Origin: Halomonas sp.
GTDB lineage: Bacteria > Pseudomonadota > Gammaproteobacteria > Pseudomonadales > Halomonadaceae
Length of the DNA stretch: 64,000 bases
Direction: 5' to 3'
NCBI RefSeq assembly: GCF_017983445.1
Contig: NZ_JAGOBJ010000012.1
Coordinates: forward strand, 1 to 64,000
Part shown: in pieces, positions 8,624 through 18,441 of the stretch
How positions within the stretch are numbered: the stretch's first letter is position 1
Layout of the letters: each line of letters starts with the position of its first letter
Notes under the pieces: model-generated
What the model was told of the DNA's origin: nothing
The model's database searches: none
Seen by the model: only the letters and a program-made list of their open reading frames with translations
Program-made: the position numbers and the translations under genes

Positions 8624-9634
8624 ATGACGTTACCTGTACTGTTTCGCCGCAGCCTGCTTACCATCGCACTGGGCGCCAGCATTGCCAGCCCCGCCATGGC
8701 GCAAGAACGTGAGCTGCTCAACTCTTCCTACGATATCGCCCGCGAGCTCTTCAGCGCGATCAACCCCGAGTTTGAAGCGTGGTGGCAGGAAGAGCATGGC
8801 GAAGAAATCAGTATTAACCAGTCACATGGCGGCTCTTCTGCGCAGGCACGCGCCATCATGCAAGGGCTACGGGCGGATGTGGTCACGTTCAACCAGGTAA
8901 CCGATGTACAGGTTCTGGCGGATGCAGGTCTGGTCGCCGAAGACTGGCAGCAGGCGTTTGAAAACAACGCCTCACCCTACTACTCAACGACCGCCTTTTT
9001 AGTGCGTAAAGATAACCCCAAAGGCATCGAAAACTGGGATGATCTGGCCAAGGAAGACGTCAGCATCGTTTTCCCAAACCCTAAAACGTCAGGCAACGGT
9101 CGCTATACGTACCTTGCCGCCTGGGGGTTTGCTGACCAGGCGTTCGATGGTGATGACGAGCAGATTCAGGATTTCATGCGCACCTTCCTGGCCAATGTCT
9201 CGGTCTTCGATACGGGCGGCCGTGGCGCTACCACAAGCTTTATCGAACGTGGCATTGGCGATGTTCTGATCAGCTTCGAATCAGAAGTTAACAATATCCG
9301 TAACGAGTACGGCAGCGATGATTACGAAGTGATCGTGCCGCCCATCAGCATCCTTGCTGAATTCCCGGTTGCCGTGGTTGGCGAGAATGCCGAGCGCAAT
9401 GGCAACAGCGACCTTGCGCAAAGCTACCTTGAATTTTTATACCAGGAAGACACTCAGCGCCTGCTGGCAGGTTTCAACTACCGCGTTCACGATGAAACCG
9501 TGGTTGAAGAATTTGCTGACGAGTTTCCAGAAACCCAGCTGTTCAACGTTGAAGATGTTTTCGGTAGCTGGGATGAAGCGATGACCAATCACTTTGAGAG
9601 TGGTGCACTTCTTGATCAATTGCAGCGTCGTTAA
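8624..9634 (+). CDS. sbp: Sulfate/thiosulfate ABC transporter substrate-binding protein
   Basis: A 336-residue periplasmic protein with a signal peptide ending at AMA. The family features LLNSSYDIARELF near the mature N-terminus, HGGSSAQARAI, TSGNGRYTYLAAW and a late FNYR are all present. It delivers sulfate or thiosulfate to CysTWA, encoded directly downstream. The preference between Sbp and CysP cannot be settled from sequence alone. The gene follows a 289-base spacer, so it probably starts the operon, most likely under CysB, though no CysB site is clear. Confidence 0.92.
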   Translation: MTLPVLFRRSLLTIALGASIASPAMAQERELLNSSYDIARELFSAINPEFEAWWQEEHGEEISINQSHGGSSAQARAIMQGLRADVVTFNQVTDVQVLADAGLVAEDWQQAFENNASPYYSTTAFLVRKDNPKGIENWDDLAKEDVSIVFPNPKTSGNGRYTYLAAWGFADQAFDGDDEQIQDFMRTFLANVSVFDTGGRGATTSFIERGIGDVLISFESEVNNIRNEYGSDDYEVIVPPISILAEFPVAVVGENAERNGNSDLAQSYLEFLYQEDTQRLLAGFNYRVHDETVVEEFADEFPETQLFNVEDVFGSWDEAMTNHFESGALLDQLQRR

Positions 9635-9643
9635 CAAGCCATT

Positions 9644-10495
9644 ATGAGCCAAGCATTACGTTTAACCGGTAACACGCGCGTGTTACCGGGTTTTGGTCTT
9701 TCGATGGGTATCAGCGTGCTATTCATTTCGCTGGTACTTTTATTGCCTATTACGGGGCTGTTTGGGCAACTGTCCAATCTGAGCCTGGCTCAATACTGGG
9801 CGATCATTACCGAGGGCCGGATCGTCGCAAGCTATATGGTCACCATTGGTGCCGCGGCCGTCGCCGCCTTGATCAATGCCGTATTTGGTTTGCTGCTGGC
9901 CTGGGTATTGGTTCGCTATGAGTTTCCGGGTAAACGCCTGCTTGATGCGCTGATGGACCTGCCCTTCGCGTTACCCACGGCGGTTGCGGGCATTACGCTC
10001 GCTACGCTGTATGCGGGCAGCGGCTGGATGGGGCGCCTCCTTGAGCCGTTAGGCTTTCAGGTCGCCTACACCTGGGTGGGCATTGCGCTTGCCATGGCGT
10101 TTACCAGTATTCCGTTTGTAGTACGTACCGTTCAGCCGGTGTTAGAGGATTTACCTGCTGAGGTTGATGAAGCTGCCATGTCGTTGGGCGCCACCGACGG
10201 GGTCGCCTTTCGCCGGGTCATCATGCCGCATTTGTGGCCAGCCCTGGTTACCGGCACAGGGCTTGCGTTTGTGCGCTCGCTTGGCGAGTTTGGCGCGATT
10301 ATTTTTATCGCGGGCAATATGCCCTACGAAACCGAAATCACCGCCTTGATGATTTTCGTCAAATTGCAGGAATACGACTACGCGGGCGCGTCTGCCATTG
10401 CCTCAGTAGTGCTGTTCGTTTCGCTTGCCCTTCTGCTTGCCATCAATGTCTGGCAGGGCCGTTTTGTCCGCCGCCTGCACGGAGGTAAAGGCTAA
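9644..10495 (+). CDS. cysT: Sulfate ABC transporter permease CysT (CysU)
   Basis: A 283-residue inner-membrane permease with about six membrane segments and the EAA-type loop (DEAAMSLGATDGVAFRRVIMPHLWPAL, about residues 178-204) that contacts CysA. It starts 9 bases after sbp. Its stop overlaps the start of cysW as TAATG at 10493-10497, a sign of coupled translation. Confidence 0.93.
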   Translation: MSQALRLTGNTRVLPGFGLSMGISVLFISLVLLLPITGLFGQLSNLSLAQYWAIITEGRIVASYMVTIGAAAVAALINAVFGLLLAWVLVRYEFPGKRLLDALMDLPFALPTAVAGITLATLYAGSGWMGRLLEPLGFQVAYTWVGIALAMAFTSIPFVVRTVQPVLEDLPAEVDEAAMSLGATDGVAFRRVIMPHLWPALVTGTGLAFVRSLGEFGAIIFIAGNMPYETEITALMIFVKLQEYDYAGASAIASVVLFVSLALLLAINVWQGRFVRRLHGGKG

Positions 10496-11322
10496 TGCGT
10501 CGAATCGGTGATGCACCGGCCGTCAAACGCCTGCTGATTGGTGCGGCGTTAGTGCTGTCGGCGCTGTTTCTGCTTTTGCCTCTGGTGGCGATCTTCGCCC
10601 AGGCATTTTCACAGGGCATGGCAGTTTTCTGGACTAACGTCAGCAATTACTTCACCCTGCATGCGATTGGTTTAACGCTCGGGGTTGCCCTGCTTACCAT
10701 TCCTATCTGTTTGATATTTGGTGTTGCCTTAGCGTGGCTGGTCACCCGCTTCAGCTTCCCAGGCAGGCGTATTCTGCAAACGCTGATCGATATCCCGTTT
10801 GCAGTTTCACCGGTGGTGGCTGGGCTTATTTATCTGCTGCTTTACGGGCGCAATGGCTGGATAGGCAGCTGGCTGGATGGTCACGATATTCAGCTGATGT
10901 TTGCCTGGCCGGGTATTTTGATGGTCACCGTATTTGTGACCTGCCCGTTTGTTGCCCGCGAGCTTATTCCCTTGATGCAGGCACAAGGCTCGCGCGAGGA
11001 AGAGGCTGCGGCTACGCTTGGCGCGAAAGGCTGGATAACCTTCTGGCGAGTCACGCTGCCTAACATTCGCTGGGCACTACTTTACGGAGTTATTTTAACT
11101 AACGCCCGCGCTGTGGGTGAGTTTGGCGCGGTATCGGTGGTGTCAGGCGCGATTCGCGGGCAAACCAATACGCTGCCCCTTCATCTTGAACAGCTTTACC
11201 AGGATTACAACGCGGTGGGCGCCTTTGCCTGTGCCGCGCTGCTGGCCCTGATCGCTCTACTTACCCTGGCGGCCAAGGCAAGCTTGGAATGGCGCGCATC
11301 GCGTCGGGAGGCGCTCTTATGA
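10495..11322 (+). CDS. cysW: Sulfate ABC transporter permease CysW
   Basis: The second, 275-residue permease subunit. It has about six membrane segments and its own EAA loop ([24 protein letters not shown]). It overlaps cysT by 1 base and cysA by 4 bases (ATGA at 11319-11322), so the four genes form one tightly coupled operon. Confidence 0.93.
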   Translation: MRRIGDAPAVKRLLIGAALVLSALFLLLPLVAIFAQAFSQGMAVFWTNVSNYFTLHAIGLTLGVALLTIPICLIFGVALAWLVTRFSFPGRRILQTLIDIPFAVSPVVAGLIYLLLYGRNGWIGSWLDGHDIQLMFAWPGILMVTVFVTCPFVARELIPLMQAQGSREEEAAATLGAKGWITFWRVTLPNIRWALLYGVILTNARAVGEFGAVSVVSGAIRGQTNTLPLHLEQLYQDYNAVGAFACAALLALIALLTLAAKASLEWRASRREALL

Positions 11323-12410
11323 GCATTCGCTTACAGAATATTTCAAAACATTTCGGCAACACGCTGGCCCTAGAGCCCGTCAATCTGGATATCCATGAAG
11401 GCGAACTGGTGGGCTTGTTGGGTCCGTCAGGCTCGGGCAAAACCACCCTGCTACGCATTATCGCAGGGCTTGAAAACGCCGACCCCTCGCCCGTACCGGG
11501 CAAAATCCTGTTCGGCGACCGCGATGTCAGCAATGTTCACGTGCGTGACCGGCGCATTGGTTTCGTCTTTCAGCACTATGCGCTTTTTCGTCATATGAGC
11601 GTATATGATAACGTCGCGTTTGGTCTGACGGTGATGGCCAAAAAAGAGCGTCCTTCAAGCGGTGAAATTCGCGCTCGGGTATTTCGCCTACTGGAAATGG
11701 TTCAGCTTGAGCACTTGGCCAAGCGCTACCCAGCGCAGCTTTCCGGCGGCCAGCAGCAGCGGGTTTCACTGGCCCGTGCACTGGCGGTAGAACCGGACGT
11801 ACTGCTGCTCGATGAACCGTTTGGTGCGCTTGACGCAAAAGTCCGCCAAGACTTGCGCCGCTGGCTTCGCCGCCTGCATAGCGAGCTTAACTTCACCAGC
11901 GTGTTTGTAACTCACGACCAGGAAGAAGCTCTGGAACTTTCTGATCGAGTCGTGGTGATGAGTAACGGGCGTATCGAGCAAATTGACGCTCCGGATACGC
12001 TTTATCATTCGCCCAAAAACCGCTTTGTATTTGAGTTTCTAGGCGATGTTAATCACTTGGAAGGTAACCTCAATAATGGCGTTTTAACCTGTGGCGATGC
12101 CTACTTGCACGTTGATCTGCCGGACGGCGCCGAAGAGCTGCTATTGCGCCCACATGAAATACGTTTGGCTGAGCAGCCAAGCGACACCTGCCATTTGCCG
12201 GTGGTGGTTACCGCCATTTCGCCGGTGGGTGCAGAAGTACGTGTCGAACTGGAGGCGGACTGGTTAGCCAAGCCCTGGCTTGCTACCGTGCGCCATGCTG
12301 ATTTTGAGCGCCTTGAAATGCGCCGAGGGCAACACCTTTACGCCCACCCTCGACAATGGCACCGGTTTAAGGATGAGGCTCTCGCTGCGAAGCAGACACG
12401 GGTAGTTTAA
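11319..12410 (+). CDS. cysA: Sulfate ABC transporter ATP-binding protein CysA
   Basis: A 363-residue ATPase. Walker [10 protein letters not shown], signature [15 protein letters not shown], Walker [13 protein letters not shown] and switch His in FVTHDQEE are intact, and a C-terminal TOBE-like regulatory domain covers about residues 240-350. The start is ATG 11319, with GGGAGG 7 bases upstream. It is the last gene of the sulfate operon; no terminator is evident downstream. Confidence 0.95.
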   Translation: MSIRLQNISKHFGNTLALEPVNLDIHEGELVGLLGPSGSGKTTLLRIIAGLENADPSPVPGKILFGDRDVSNVHVRDRRIGFVFQHYALFRHMSVYDNVAFGLTVMAKKERPSSGEIRARVFRLLEMVQLEHLAKRYPAQLSGGQQQRVSLARALAVEPDVLLLDEPFGALDAKVRQDLRRWLRRLHSELNFTSVFVTHDQEEALELSDRVVVMSNGRIEQIDAPDTLYHSPKNRFVFEFLGDVNHLEGNLNNGVLTCGDAYLHVDLPDGAEELLLRPHEIRLAEQPSDTCHLPVVVTAISPVGAEVRVELEADWLAKPWLATVRHADFERLEMRRGQHLYAHPRQWHRFKDEALAAKQTRVV

Positions 12411-12496
12411 AACGTCATTACGACACAAATTCATGAGCGCTGGCGGTATCTTGCTGGCATTTAAGGCGTAACAACGGCATAGTTTGCATAGAGAAA

Positions 12497-12538
12497 TTCA
12501 AAGACAGTTTTTCAAAGACACGTTCTCAAAGACACTTT
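12497..12538. repeat. Tandem repeat, 14 bp x 3
   Basis: Three units with the core TTCAAAGACA begin at 12497, 12511 and 12525 (third unit CTCAAAGACA). They lie in the spacer between cysA and the YajG-like gene, ending about 30 bases before its start. Confidence 0.8.
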
Positions 12539-12569
12539 CTTGAAACAAACCGTTATAGCGGAGAAAAAT

Positions 12570-13163
12570 ATGCTTCGGCGCCAGTTTTTACGTCTTTCAG
12601 GTGTGCTTTTGGCAGGCGTTTGGTTAGCGGGCTGTGCAAGCCCTCAATACCTTCAGCTTAGCCCAGAGCGCAGTGGCAACGTACCGCAAACCGGATCAGG
12701 TCAGCAGGTAACCGTTGTTGCCGTCGATGGTCGGGAAAGCGAAGTTATCGGTACGCGGGCGGGTGGCAATATGTCGACTGCGCAAATCACGGTTAACAGC
12801 CACGAGCTTATTCCCCAGCTGCAGGCGGAAGCCGAGCGTGCGGTTCGCGAAATGGGTTTCAACCCCACGACAGAACAGGCTCAGGGTCGTCCTACGCTAA
12901 CGCTAGAGCTTGCCAGCCTGCAGTATGGACGTGGCGACAGCGGCCAGCCGTTAGTGGACGAGGCCCGTCTTGAAGGTGTTTTCCGCGCGATTGCCAAAAA
13001 TAAAGGCACAACGTATACAGGCACCTACACCTCACGCCGCACGCAGGGCTATGCAGTCAAACCTGGTGAAGATACCAATACCCGTATGCTCAATGATCTC
13101 TTGAGCGACGGTCTGAACCGGGCATTCAACGACCCGGAACTTGGCCGCCTGCTGGCCCGTTAA
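12570..13163 (+). CDS. YajG-family outer-membrane lipoprotein
   Basis: A 197-residue predicted lipoprotein. The signal peptide ends in the lipobox LAGC with Cys22. The body (VTVVAVDGRESEVIGTRAG, then PTLTLELASLQYG) matches the YajG/uncharacterised lipoprotein family, whose role is unknown. Start ATG 12570 has GGAG 8 bases upstream; a longer frame from 12540 begins inside the spacer. It is separated from cysA by a tandem repeat and convergent with tpm. Confidence 0.75.
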   Translation: MLRRQFLRLSGVLLAGVWLAGCASPQYLQLSPERSGNVPQTGSGQQVTVVAVDGRESEVIGTRAGGNMSTAQITVNSHELIPQLQAEAERAVREMGFNPTTEQAQGRPTLTLELASLQYGRGDSGQPLVDEARLEGVFRAIAKNKGTTYTGTYTSRRTQGYAVKPGEDTNTRMLNDLLSDGLNRAFNDPELGRLLAR

Positions 13164-13199
13164 AACCCCAAACGCGGCGTGGCATCACGCTACAGTGTA

Positions 13200-13832
13200 C
13201 TAAAGCTGTGGCCCACGCCGTTTAAGCGACCAGACCGACTCAGTACGGCCCCGCTCATCGGGGCTGCCTTCCTCCAATAGCGTTACGCGAAAATTCGGCG
13301 TAAACAGCTGAGCTATTTCGTCGCCGGGCACGCTATATGGCGGGCCCGCTTCGTCGTCCTGATGCGTTATGCTTACCAGCAAGCCTTTGGCTTCTGGCGG
13401 GACTAACTGCGCCAAATGAAACGCATAGCGTTCACGCGTTGCCGGCGGCAAGGCAATGAGCGAAGCGCGATCATAGAACGCGCCTACCTCGGCTGCCTGC
13501 TGTATGTGCAGATGAAAAAAATCTCCACACCACAGCTCCACACTCCCCTGGCGCGAGATTTCGAATCCCGCCTGAGTATAGCGTGACACGCCAATCGGGC
13601 GCTGGGCCAGAAACTGCTCGATCGCCTCCGGCGCAAGCTCAATCCCTAATACGGGATGCCCGGCTTCCGCCAACCAGCGCATATCCAGGCTTTTACCGCA
13701 TAAGGGCACCAGCACTTTCGTGCCGGGCCCGACCTCAAGCGTGGGCCAAAAGTGAAGCAACGCCGGGTGCGGCTGATCCAAGTGAAAACCAATTCGGCCT
13801 TCTTGCCAACGCTGTCGCCAGGAAGTACTCAT
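13200..13832 (-). CDS. tpm: Thiopurine S-methyltransferase family protein
   Basis: A 210-residue SAM-dependent methyltransferase. The N-terminal WRQRWQEGRIGFHLDQPHPAL segment and VLVPLCGKSLDMRWLAEAGHPVLGIEL are characteristic of bacterial TPMT. Family members methylate thiopurines and, in some bacteria, tellurite or selenite. Start ATG 13832 is favoured because AAGG lies 8 bases upstream; the ATG at 13841 would be too close to it. Confidence 0.88.
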   Translation of the reverse strand: MSTSWRQRWQEGRIGFHLDQPHPALLHFWPTLEVGPGTKVLVPLCGKSLDMRWLAEAGHPVLGIELAPEAIEQFLAQRPIGVSRYTQAGFEISRQGSVELWCGDFFHLHIQQAAEVGAFYDRASLIALPPATRERYAFHLAQLVPPEAKGLLVSITHQDDEAGPPYSVPGDEIAQLFTPNFRVTLLEEGSPDERGRTESVWSLKRRGPQL

Positions 13833-13877
13833 TGAAATCACCTTCTCTTTTTTACAGGCTTTGAACCGGCGACTGGC

Positions 13878-14513
13878 TTAGAACCAACGATCACGCTTTT
13901 TACGCCGACGCGGCAAGTGCGGCACGATAAGCCCCACTAAAAGACCAGCACCCGCCACGCCACCGCCATACATGAAGTAGCGCATCAGCAGGTCTTCTTC
14001 CTGAGTGTCCAGACGCGCCTGTAAAGCACGCACCTGCTGGCGCGATTGTTCGGTTTCGCTATCCAGCTCATTGTTGCGCGCTTCAAGATCGCTAATGCGC
14101 TGTTCACGTATTTCCAGCGTTTCGGTCATGGAGGAAGTACGCTGCTCCCAGGTATCGTTGATGCCTGCAAGCTCAGCCGTAAGTTCATCGACTCGATCCT
14201 GCAGCATCGGCAGCTGCTCACGCGCGCTGGGGGTTTCCTGAAGCTCACCGGTCAGCACCCATACCGTATCACCGCTACTGCCCCGTACACGCGTGTAGTT
14301 ACCACTTTCTTCCAGCACCTCGACCTGCTCACCCGCATTGAGCGTGCCGATAATACGATACCCGTCGGTGGGGCCACTGCGTACATAAGTGCTTAACGCA
14401 TCACTCACCCAGGCTTGATTATCGGTTTGTGCAATCGCCTGTGTACTGGCCACACTTAGCAGCACGCTGGCAGCGGCTGCAACACATGAGAAACGAAATT
14501 TATCTGCTTGCAT
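13878..14513 (-). CDS. YgiM-like SH3-domain envelope protein (TIGR04211 type)
   Basis: A 211-residue protein. Order of parts: signal peptide ending at AIA, a bacterial SH3 domain (about residues 35-95, STYVRSGPTDGYRIIGTLNAGE), a coiled coil (about 100-170, rich in Glu, Gln and Arg), one membrane helix (about 178-198) and a very basic tail PRRRKKRDRWF. The domain faces the periplasm and may bind peptidoglycan peptides. The exact function in this family is not established. It starts 45 bases before tpm on the same strand. Confidence 0.85.
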   Translation of the reverse strand: MQADKFRFSCVAAAASVLLSVASTQAIAQTDNQAWVSDALSTYVRSGPTDGYRIIGTLNAGEQVEVLEESGNYTRVRGSSGDTVWVLTGELQETPSAREQLPMLQDRVDELTAELAGINDTWEQRTSSMTETLEIREQRISDLEARNNELDSETEQSRQQVRALQARLDTQEEDLLMRYFMYGGGVAGAGLLVGLIVPHLPRRRKKRDRWF

Positions 14514-14593
14514 GACGTCATGTCCTGATTAAAAAAACGCTGCATGGCGGACGAAGCCACCAGCGCTAACAGCGTCGCGCTTGTCTTGGGCGC

Positions 14594-14923
14594 TTACCCT
14601 TCGCTACGCGGCGGTAGGGGGAAGGGACGTGGGAACTCAGCAACGCGGGCATCGCTTTTTACTGCCTTCAAAGGCCCTTCGCGCTCCACCTCATCAATAC
14701 GCACAATTGCATTTAGAGGCAGGTAACTGCGCTTGACGCCCTCGAAGGTTCGCTGCAGTTTTTCGGTTGCAGGGTCAACGACTACCCGTGATGCATCGTC
14801 AAAGACAAACTCCTCGACTTCAATAAAGCCCCAGAGTTCGCTTTGAAAGATCTCCCGCACGTATAAATCCCAAATTTCACCCTGTTGGTGAACCACCACC
14901 CTATAAATCGGCTTGGCCGCCAT
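14594..14923 (-). CDS. DUF1820 family protein
   Basis: A 109-residue soluble protein of unknown function. The N-terminal pattern KPIYRVVVHQQGEIWDLYVREIFQSELWGFIEVEEFVF is the hallmark of the DUF1820 family of gammaproteobacteria, and the length fits. The tail is proline-rich. No catalytic residues can be named. It precedes the SH3-domain gene by 80 bases on the same strand. Confidence 0.85.
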   Translation of the reverse strand: MAAKPIYRVVVHQQGEIWDLYVREIFQSELWGFIEVEEFVFDDASRVVVDPATEKLQRTFEGVKRSYLPLNAIVRIDEVEREGPLKAVKSDARVAEFPRPFPLPPRSEG

Positions 14924-15130
14924 CTTGGCCTATCCCTCTTGCCACTTGAACGTAAAATTTTCCGCCCTAGCGTACCATAACCCAACCAGTAGAGCCTTAG
15001 CTGACGTGACGCAAAGCGTTAATAAACGCTAACCATCCACATTACGCAGTACTAATTAGCCGATATGGCGGGCATCGTGTAGGGTGAAGAGAAGGAAATA
15101 GAAAGGCATACCCTTACAGGAGTAACGATT

Positions 15131-16354
15131 ATGCAGAAGGATCCAAATAAAGGTTATATCGCGCTGCTTGGCTGGAGCCTCAACGCCATCGAAGCCGCAG
15201 AGAAATTTGACCGACGCTATATCGTAGTAGCTCCTGATTGGGCCGAGGAGTATTGCCAGCAGCATGAAATCCCTCACGTAGCCTGGAATTTTGAACGCCT
15301 CAACGACCGCTCTCTGGAAATTGCCGAAACGCTCAAAGAGAAAGGCGTGGACGTGGCCATCCCGCTGTTTGAAGAAACGGTTGAATGGGCTGGCGCCATC
15401 AACTCCGTTTTGCTTGATAACCCTCGCCTTTATGGCCAGTCACTGCTGCTACGTGACAAGGCATTGATGAAGCGGCGCGCCCAGCTGGGTGGAATCCGCG
15501 TAGGGATCTTTGAAGAAGCACACGATAAAGAAGACGTGGTGCGCTTTTTAAAACGCGTCAACCAGACGCTGCTCAAACTCGATGGCGACCCCAACGACCC
15601 CATTCACCTAAAGGCTTTTGACAAGGCGGGCTGCTTGGGTCACCGCGTGATCCGCACTCCTGATGAGATCGACGCCATTCCTGAAGAGGAATTCCCGGTG
15701 TTGATGGAGTCGCATCTGGATGGGTGGGAATTTGCGGTTGAGGCGTGGATTCATAATGGCAAAATCGCCTTTTTGAATATTTCCGAGTATGTCACGCTAG
15801 GTTATTCCGTGTTTGTGCCCGCCTCTCCCGAGCTTGAAAAATACCGTGATCAGATTACGACTCAGATCGAAAAACTGATCAAGGCCTTCGACATTGAGTT
15901 TGGTTTGATTCATCCCGAGTACTTCGTTACGAGCGACGGCGAAATGTACTTTGGCGAAGTCGCCTACCGCCCGCCTGGTTTCAAAGTTTTTGAGCTTCTG
16001 GAGCGCGTCTACGGCTTTAACGCCTACCAAGCCTCAATGCTGGTGTTTGACCCCAAAAGTACGCCGGATGAAATCGCAGCGTTCTTTCCCAAGGAAGTGG
16101 TTGATGCCAACGGCTTTGCCGGCTGTTTCGGGGTTTACCCACGGCGTCGCGTTGTCAGCCGCCTGGAAATCCCTGAAGAGACCGAAGATCACGCTTACTT
16201 CGAGTCGCATGAGCTTACCTCGCCGGTTGAAGAAACGGTTACCAAGCGCACCGCTTTTGGTACCCACTGGGGGCTGATTTACTTCAAGGGCGATGACGCA
16301 CATACCATGCGCGATCTCCTTAAGCGTCAGGAAGACCTCGACTTCTATGTATAA
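15131..16354 (+). CDS. ATP-grasp domain protein, unknown substrate
   Basis: A 407-residue cytoplasmic protein. Residues 1-100 look like the pre-ATP-grasp Rossmann-like domain (YIALLGWSLNAIEAAEKF); residues 105-310 are the ATP-grasp fold, with acidic residues in LMESHLDGWEFAVEAWI (Glu193, Glu200) and the metal-binding segment IHPEYFVTSDGEMYFGEVAYRPPG (Glu263, Glu276, Arg280). Such enzymes form amide or related bonds through an acyl phosphate. The substrate is not recognisable. An AGGAG site precedes ATG 15131. It is followed 30 bases later by the 679-residue gene, so the two probably form an operon. Confidence 0.8.
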   Translation: MQKDPNKGYIALLGWSLNAIEAAEKFDRRYIVVAPDWAEEYCQQHEIPHVAWNFERLNDRSLEIAETLKEKGVDVAIPLFEETVEWAGAINSVLLDNPRLYGQSLLLRDKALMKRRAQLGGIRVGIFEEAHDKEDVVRFLKRVNQTLLKLDGDPNDPIHLKAFDKAGCLGHRVIRTPDEIDAIPEEEFPVLMESHLDGWEFAVEAWIHNGKIAFLNISEYVTLGYSVFVPASPELEKYRDQITTQIEKLIKAFDIEFGLIHPEYFVTSDGEMYFGEVAYRPPGFKVFELLERVYGFNAYQASMLVFDPKSTPDEIAAFFPKEVVDANGFAGCFGVYPRRRVVSRLEIPEETEDHAYFESHELTSPVEETVTKRTAFGTHWGLIYFKGDDAHTMRDLLKRQEDLDFYV

Positions 16355-16384
16355 TCCCAGCGACCACCGGGACAAGGAGTCATT

Positions 16385-18424
16385 GTGACACCTCATGACG
16401 CGCCGCTTTCAAACGCTGGCAAGCTTGACGAGCTGCTGCAAAAACTGGACAACGCTGTGGCGCTGCTGGATCAGGCGCCTGCTTTTTCCAAGCCCGCGAA
16501 ACTCCCCCGCGTGTTGGACACCGCCCGCCGCGTGTTACTACAGCCCGGCGGCTGTGCGGCGCTTGAAACGCGCGCGGCAGTCATTGAAGCGTCGGGTGTT
16601 TTTGCGGGTTCAGATTGGGAAACGCCTCAATATCTCGTGCCTACGCTCACGACATTCTCGCTGAAAAGCGCCGACGCGAACGTAGTAGTTATCGAGGCAT
16701 TAAGTGAATTACGCCTGCTTGCCGTGGCCAAAGGCGACTATCTGCACCCGCTACTCTCTAAGCAGCAGGCGCATCACTATCTGACACAGGTCATGGCGAT
16801 TAACCTCTGGCTGCTGTTTGGCGCGCCCAGTGAAGCCGAGCGTGAAACCCAAGGGCGGCTCTCGACCATTACTCGCCAGCTATTTGGTCATCTTGCAGAG
16901 CGCATCGGTTATGAGCATGTGATTGACCAACTGATCGATGAAATCTGGCGCATCTTGAAGCAGCGGCCTATTCAGGTAGATGCCATCAAGCAGATGATTA
17001 CCCAGATTGCGCTGTGCCAGGCAAACCCGGATATTGATCTGGGAGCCAGCGGGCAAGGCGCCGACCGTTTGGTAAGTTCACTCTATGGACCTACTCAGGC
17101 CTGCCGGGAAGACCCCGGTGTGGATATTTATCGCGAACGCCTTGAGCACATGGATACTTCAGCCTTACAAGCCGAAGCCACGGGATTTGCCCGCGCCATG
17201 CACGATACCGGCCTGGTTTCCCCCTACCACGCCGTACTGATGCGCCACCTGCTTGAAGAAAGCGACTATCTACTCACCGAAGCAATGGGCCTTTCATCTA
17301 CTGGACGTGACTGCCTGCTATGTTATCGCGAGCTTGTTCATGCACTCATCCGCAGCGCCATTTACCCTGCCACTGCGCAGGCGGTGTATGGCTTGGCACT
17401 GCTGCTTGAACGGGGCATTCTTTACCAGCCGCCGGTGGCGCCCGCCATGTGGCGCCAGCTAAATCTGTCGCTTTCCGACTGGACACAGGCACGCCTGACG
17501 CTTGCCTATGGTGAGCTGACTACACCGCGAGCACGTCTACTGGAGGGGGTCTTGTGCATGTTGGGGCTCCCACTAGGTGTAGGCCAGGGCAATAACCCTA
17601 CCTGCCAGTCGGCCAGAGCGCTTTCCATGTGGGCGTACAACGATCCCGACTACTTGTTGCAAATGGTCGCCTGGGCGGCACGCGATGATGAAATCGTCGT
17701 GCATTTTGAAGGACAGCCGATCTCGTCCAAAGAGAGTCAGTCAGGGGTGGCAACATCACTTCCTTCAGACCTTGACCCAGTTTCGCTGATTGTAGTGCCC
17801 CAGCTTGACCGTATCTATGCAGAAATGGGCAGGCGCTGCATTGGTCGTGAAGGTGACCCCCACCGCTGGGTGAATCCTGAGTTTCATGGCTGGTGGTCAG
17901 GCCGCGGGTTTTGCATCAATGTCGACGTTGCCACAGGGCAACTAACGGATATTGATACTTTCATACGCCATTTCTATGCCTGTTATCATCCCTTCTACAA
18001 CGGCAATCAGCCGCTTATCCACCCTCAGCCGGCGGGTATCGCGGTTACCGATAGCGCTGCCCGTTTTATCGGTTGGCATGCCATTACAATACTGCGCGCA
18101 TCGCTTGATCCTTCGGATATAATGCGGCTGTATTTCTATAACCCCAATAATGACAGTGGTCAGGATTGGGGAGATGGCGTCGTTGTGAGCACCGCCGGTA
18201 ACGGTGAGCGCTTTGGTGAGGCGTCGCTACCCTTTGATCAGTTTACGTCGCGGCTGTATATCTATCACTTTGATCCCTTGGAGCACGGTGAGTTGGCAAC
18301 GGTAACTGATGAGGAGCTTGAAGGCGTCAAACAGTATCTATATCGCAGCTGGGGGGGCGCTCGTTTGCCAGATACCGAGCTACAGGCCAATGAAGGCGCT
18401 CACTCGTCAACTAATCAGCCATAA
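16385..18424 (+). CDS. Unassigned 679-aa protein with a papain-like C-terminal pattern
   Basis: I do not recognise the family. Residues 1-390 are mostly helical with no motif I can name. Residues 395-655 show the residues of a papain-like fold in order: Gln401 and Cys407 in GVGQGNNPTCQSARALS, His565 in GWHAITIL, and Asn586 with a following Trp-Gly in FYNPNNDSGQDWG. This is inference from pattern, not homology. There is no signal peptide or membrane helix, so it acts in the cytoplasm unless exported otherwise. The start is GTG 16385 with AAGGAG 6 bases upstream. It follows the ATP-grasp gene by 30 bases and precedes tlyA by 17. Confidence 0.7.
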   Translation: MTPHDAPLSNAGKLDELLQKLDNAVALLDQAPAFSKPAKLPRVLDTARRVLLQPGGCAALETRAAVIEASGVFAGSDWETPQYLVPTLTTFSLKSADANVVVIEALSELRLLAVAKGDYLHPLLSKQQAHHYLTQVMAINLWLLFGAPSEAERETQGRLSTITRQLFGHLAERIGYEHVIDQLIDEIWRILKQRPIQVDAIKQMITQIALCQANPDIDLGASGQGADRLVSSLYGPTQACREDPGVDIYRERLEHMDTSALQAEATGFARAMHDTGLVSPYHAVLMRHLLEESDYLLTEAMGLSSTGRDCLLCYRELVHALIRSAIYPATAQAVYGLALLLERGILYQPPVAPAMWRQLNLSLSDWTQARLTLAYGELTTPRARLLEGVLCMLGLPLGVGQGNNPTCQSARALSMWAYNDPDYLLQMVAWAARDDEIVVHFEGQPISSKESQSGVATSLPSDLDPVSLIVVPQLDRIYAEMGRRCIGREGDPHRWVNPEFHGWWSGRGFCINVDVATGQLTDIDTFIRHFYACYHPFYNGNQPLIHPQPAGIAVTDSAARFIGWHAITILRASLDPSDIMRLYFYNPNNDSGQDWGDGVVVSTAGNGERFGEASLPFDQFTSRLYIYHFDPLEHGELATVTDEELEGVKQYLYRSWGGARLPDTELQANEGAHSSTNQP

Positions 18425-18441
18425 CCGCGCTTAATTAACCC

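Noticed and set aside
16385-18424. LanC-like lanthionine cyclase as identity of the 679-residue protein
   Set aside because: The zinc-binding Cys and Cys-His motifs of LanC are not present in the right arrangement.
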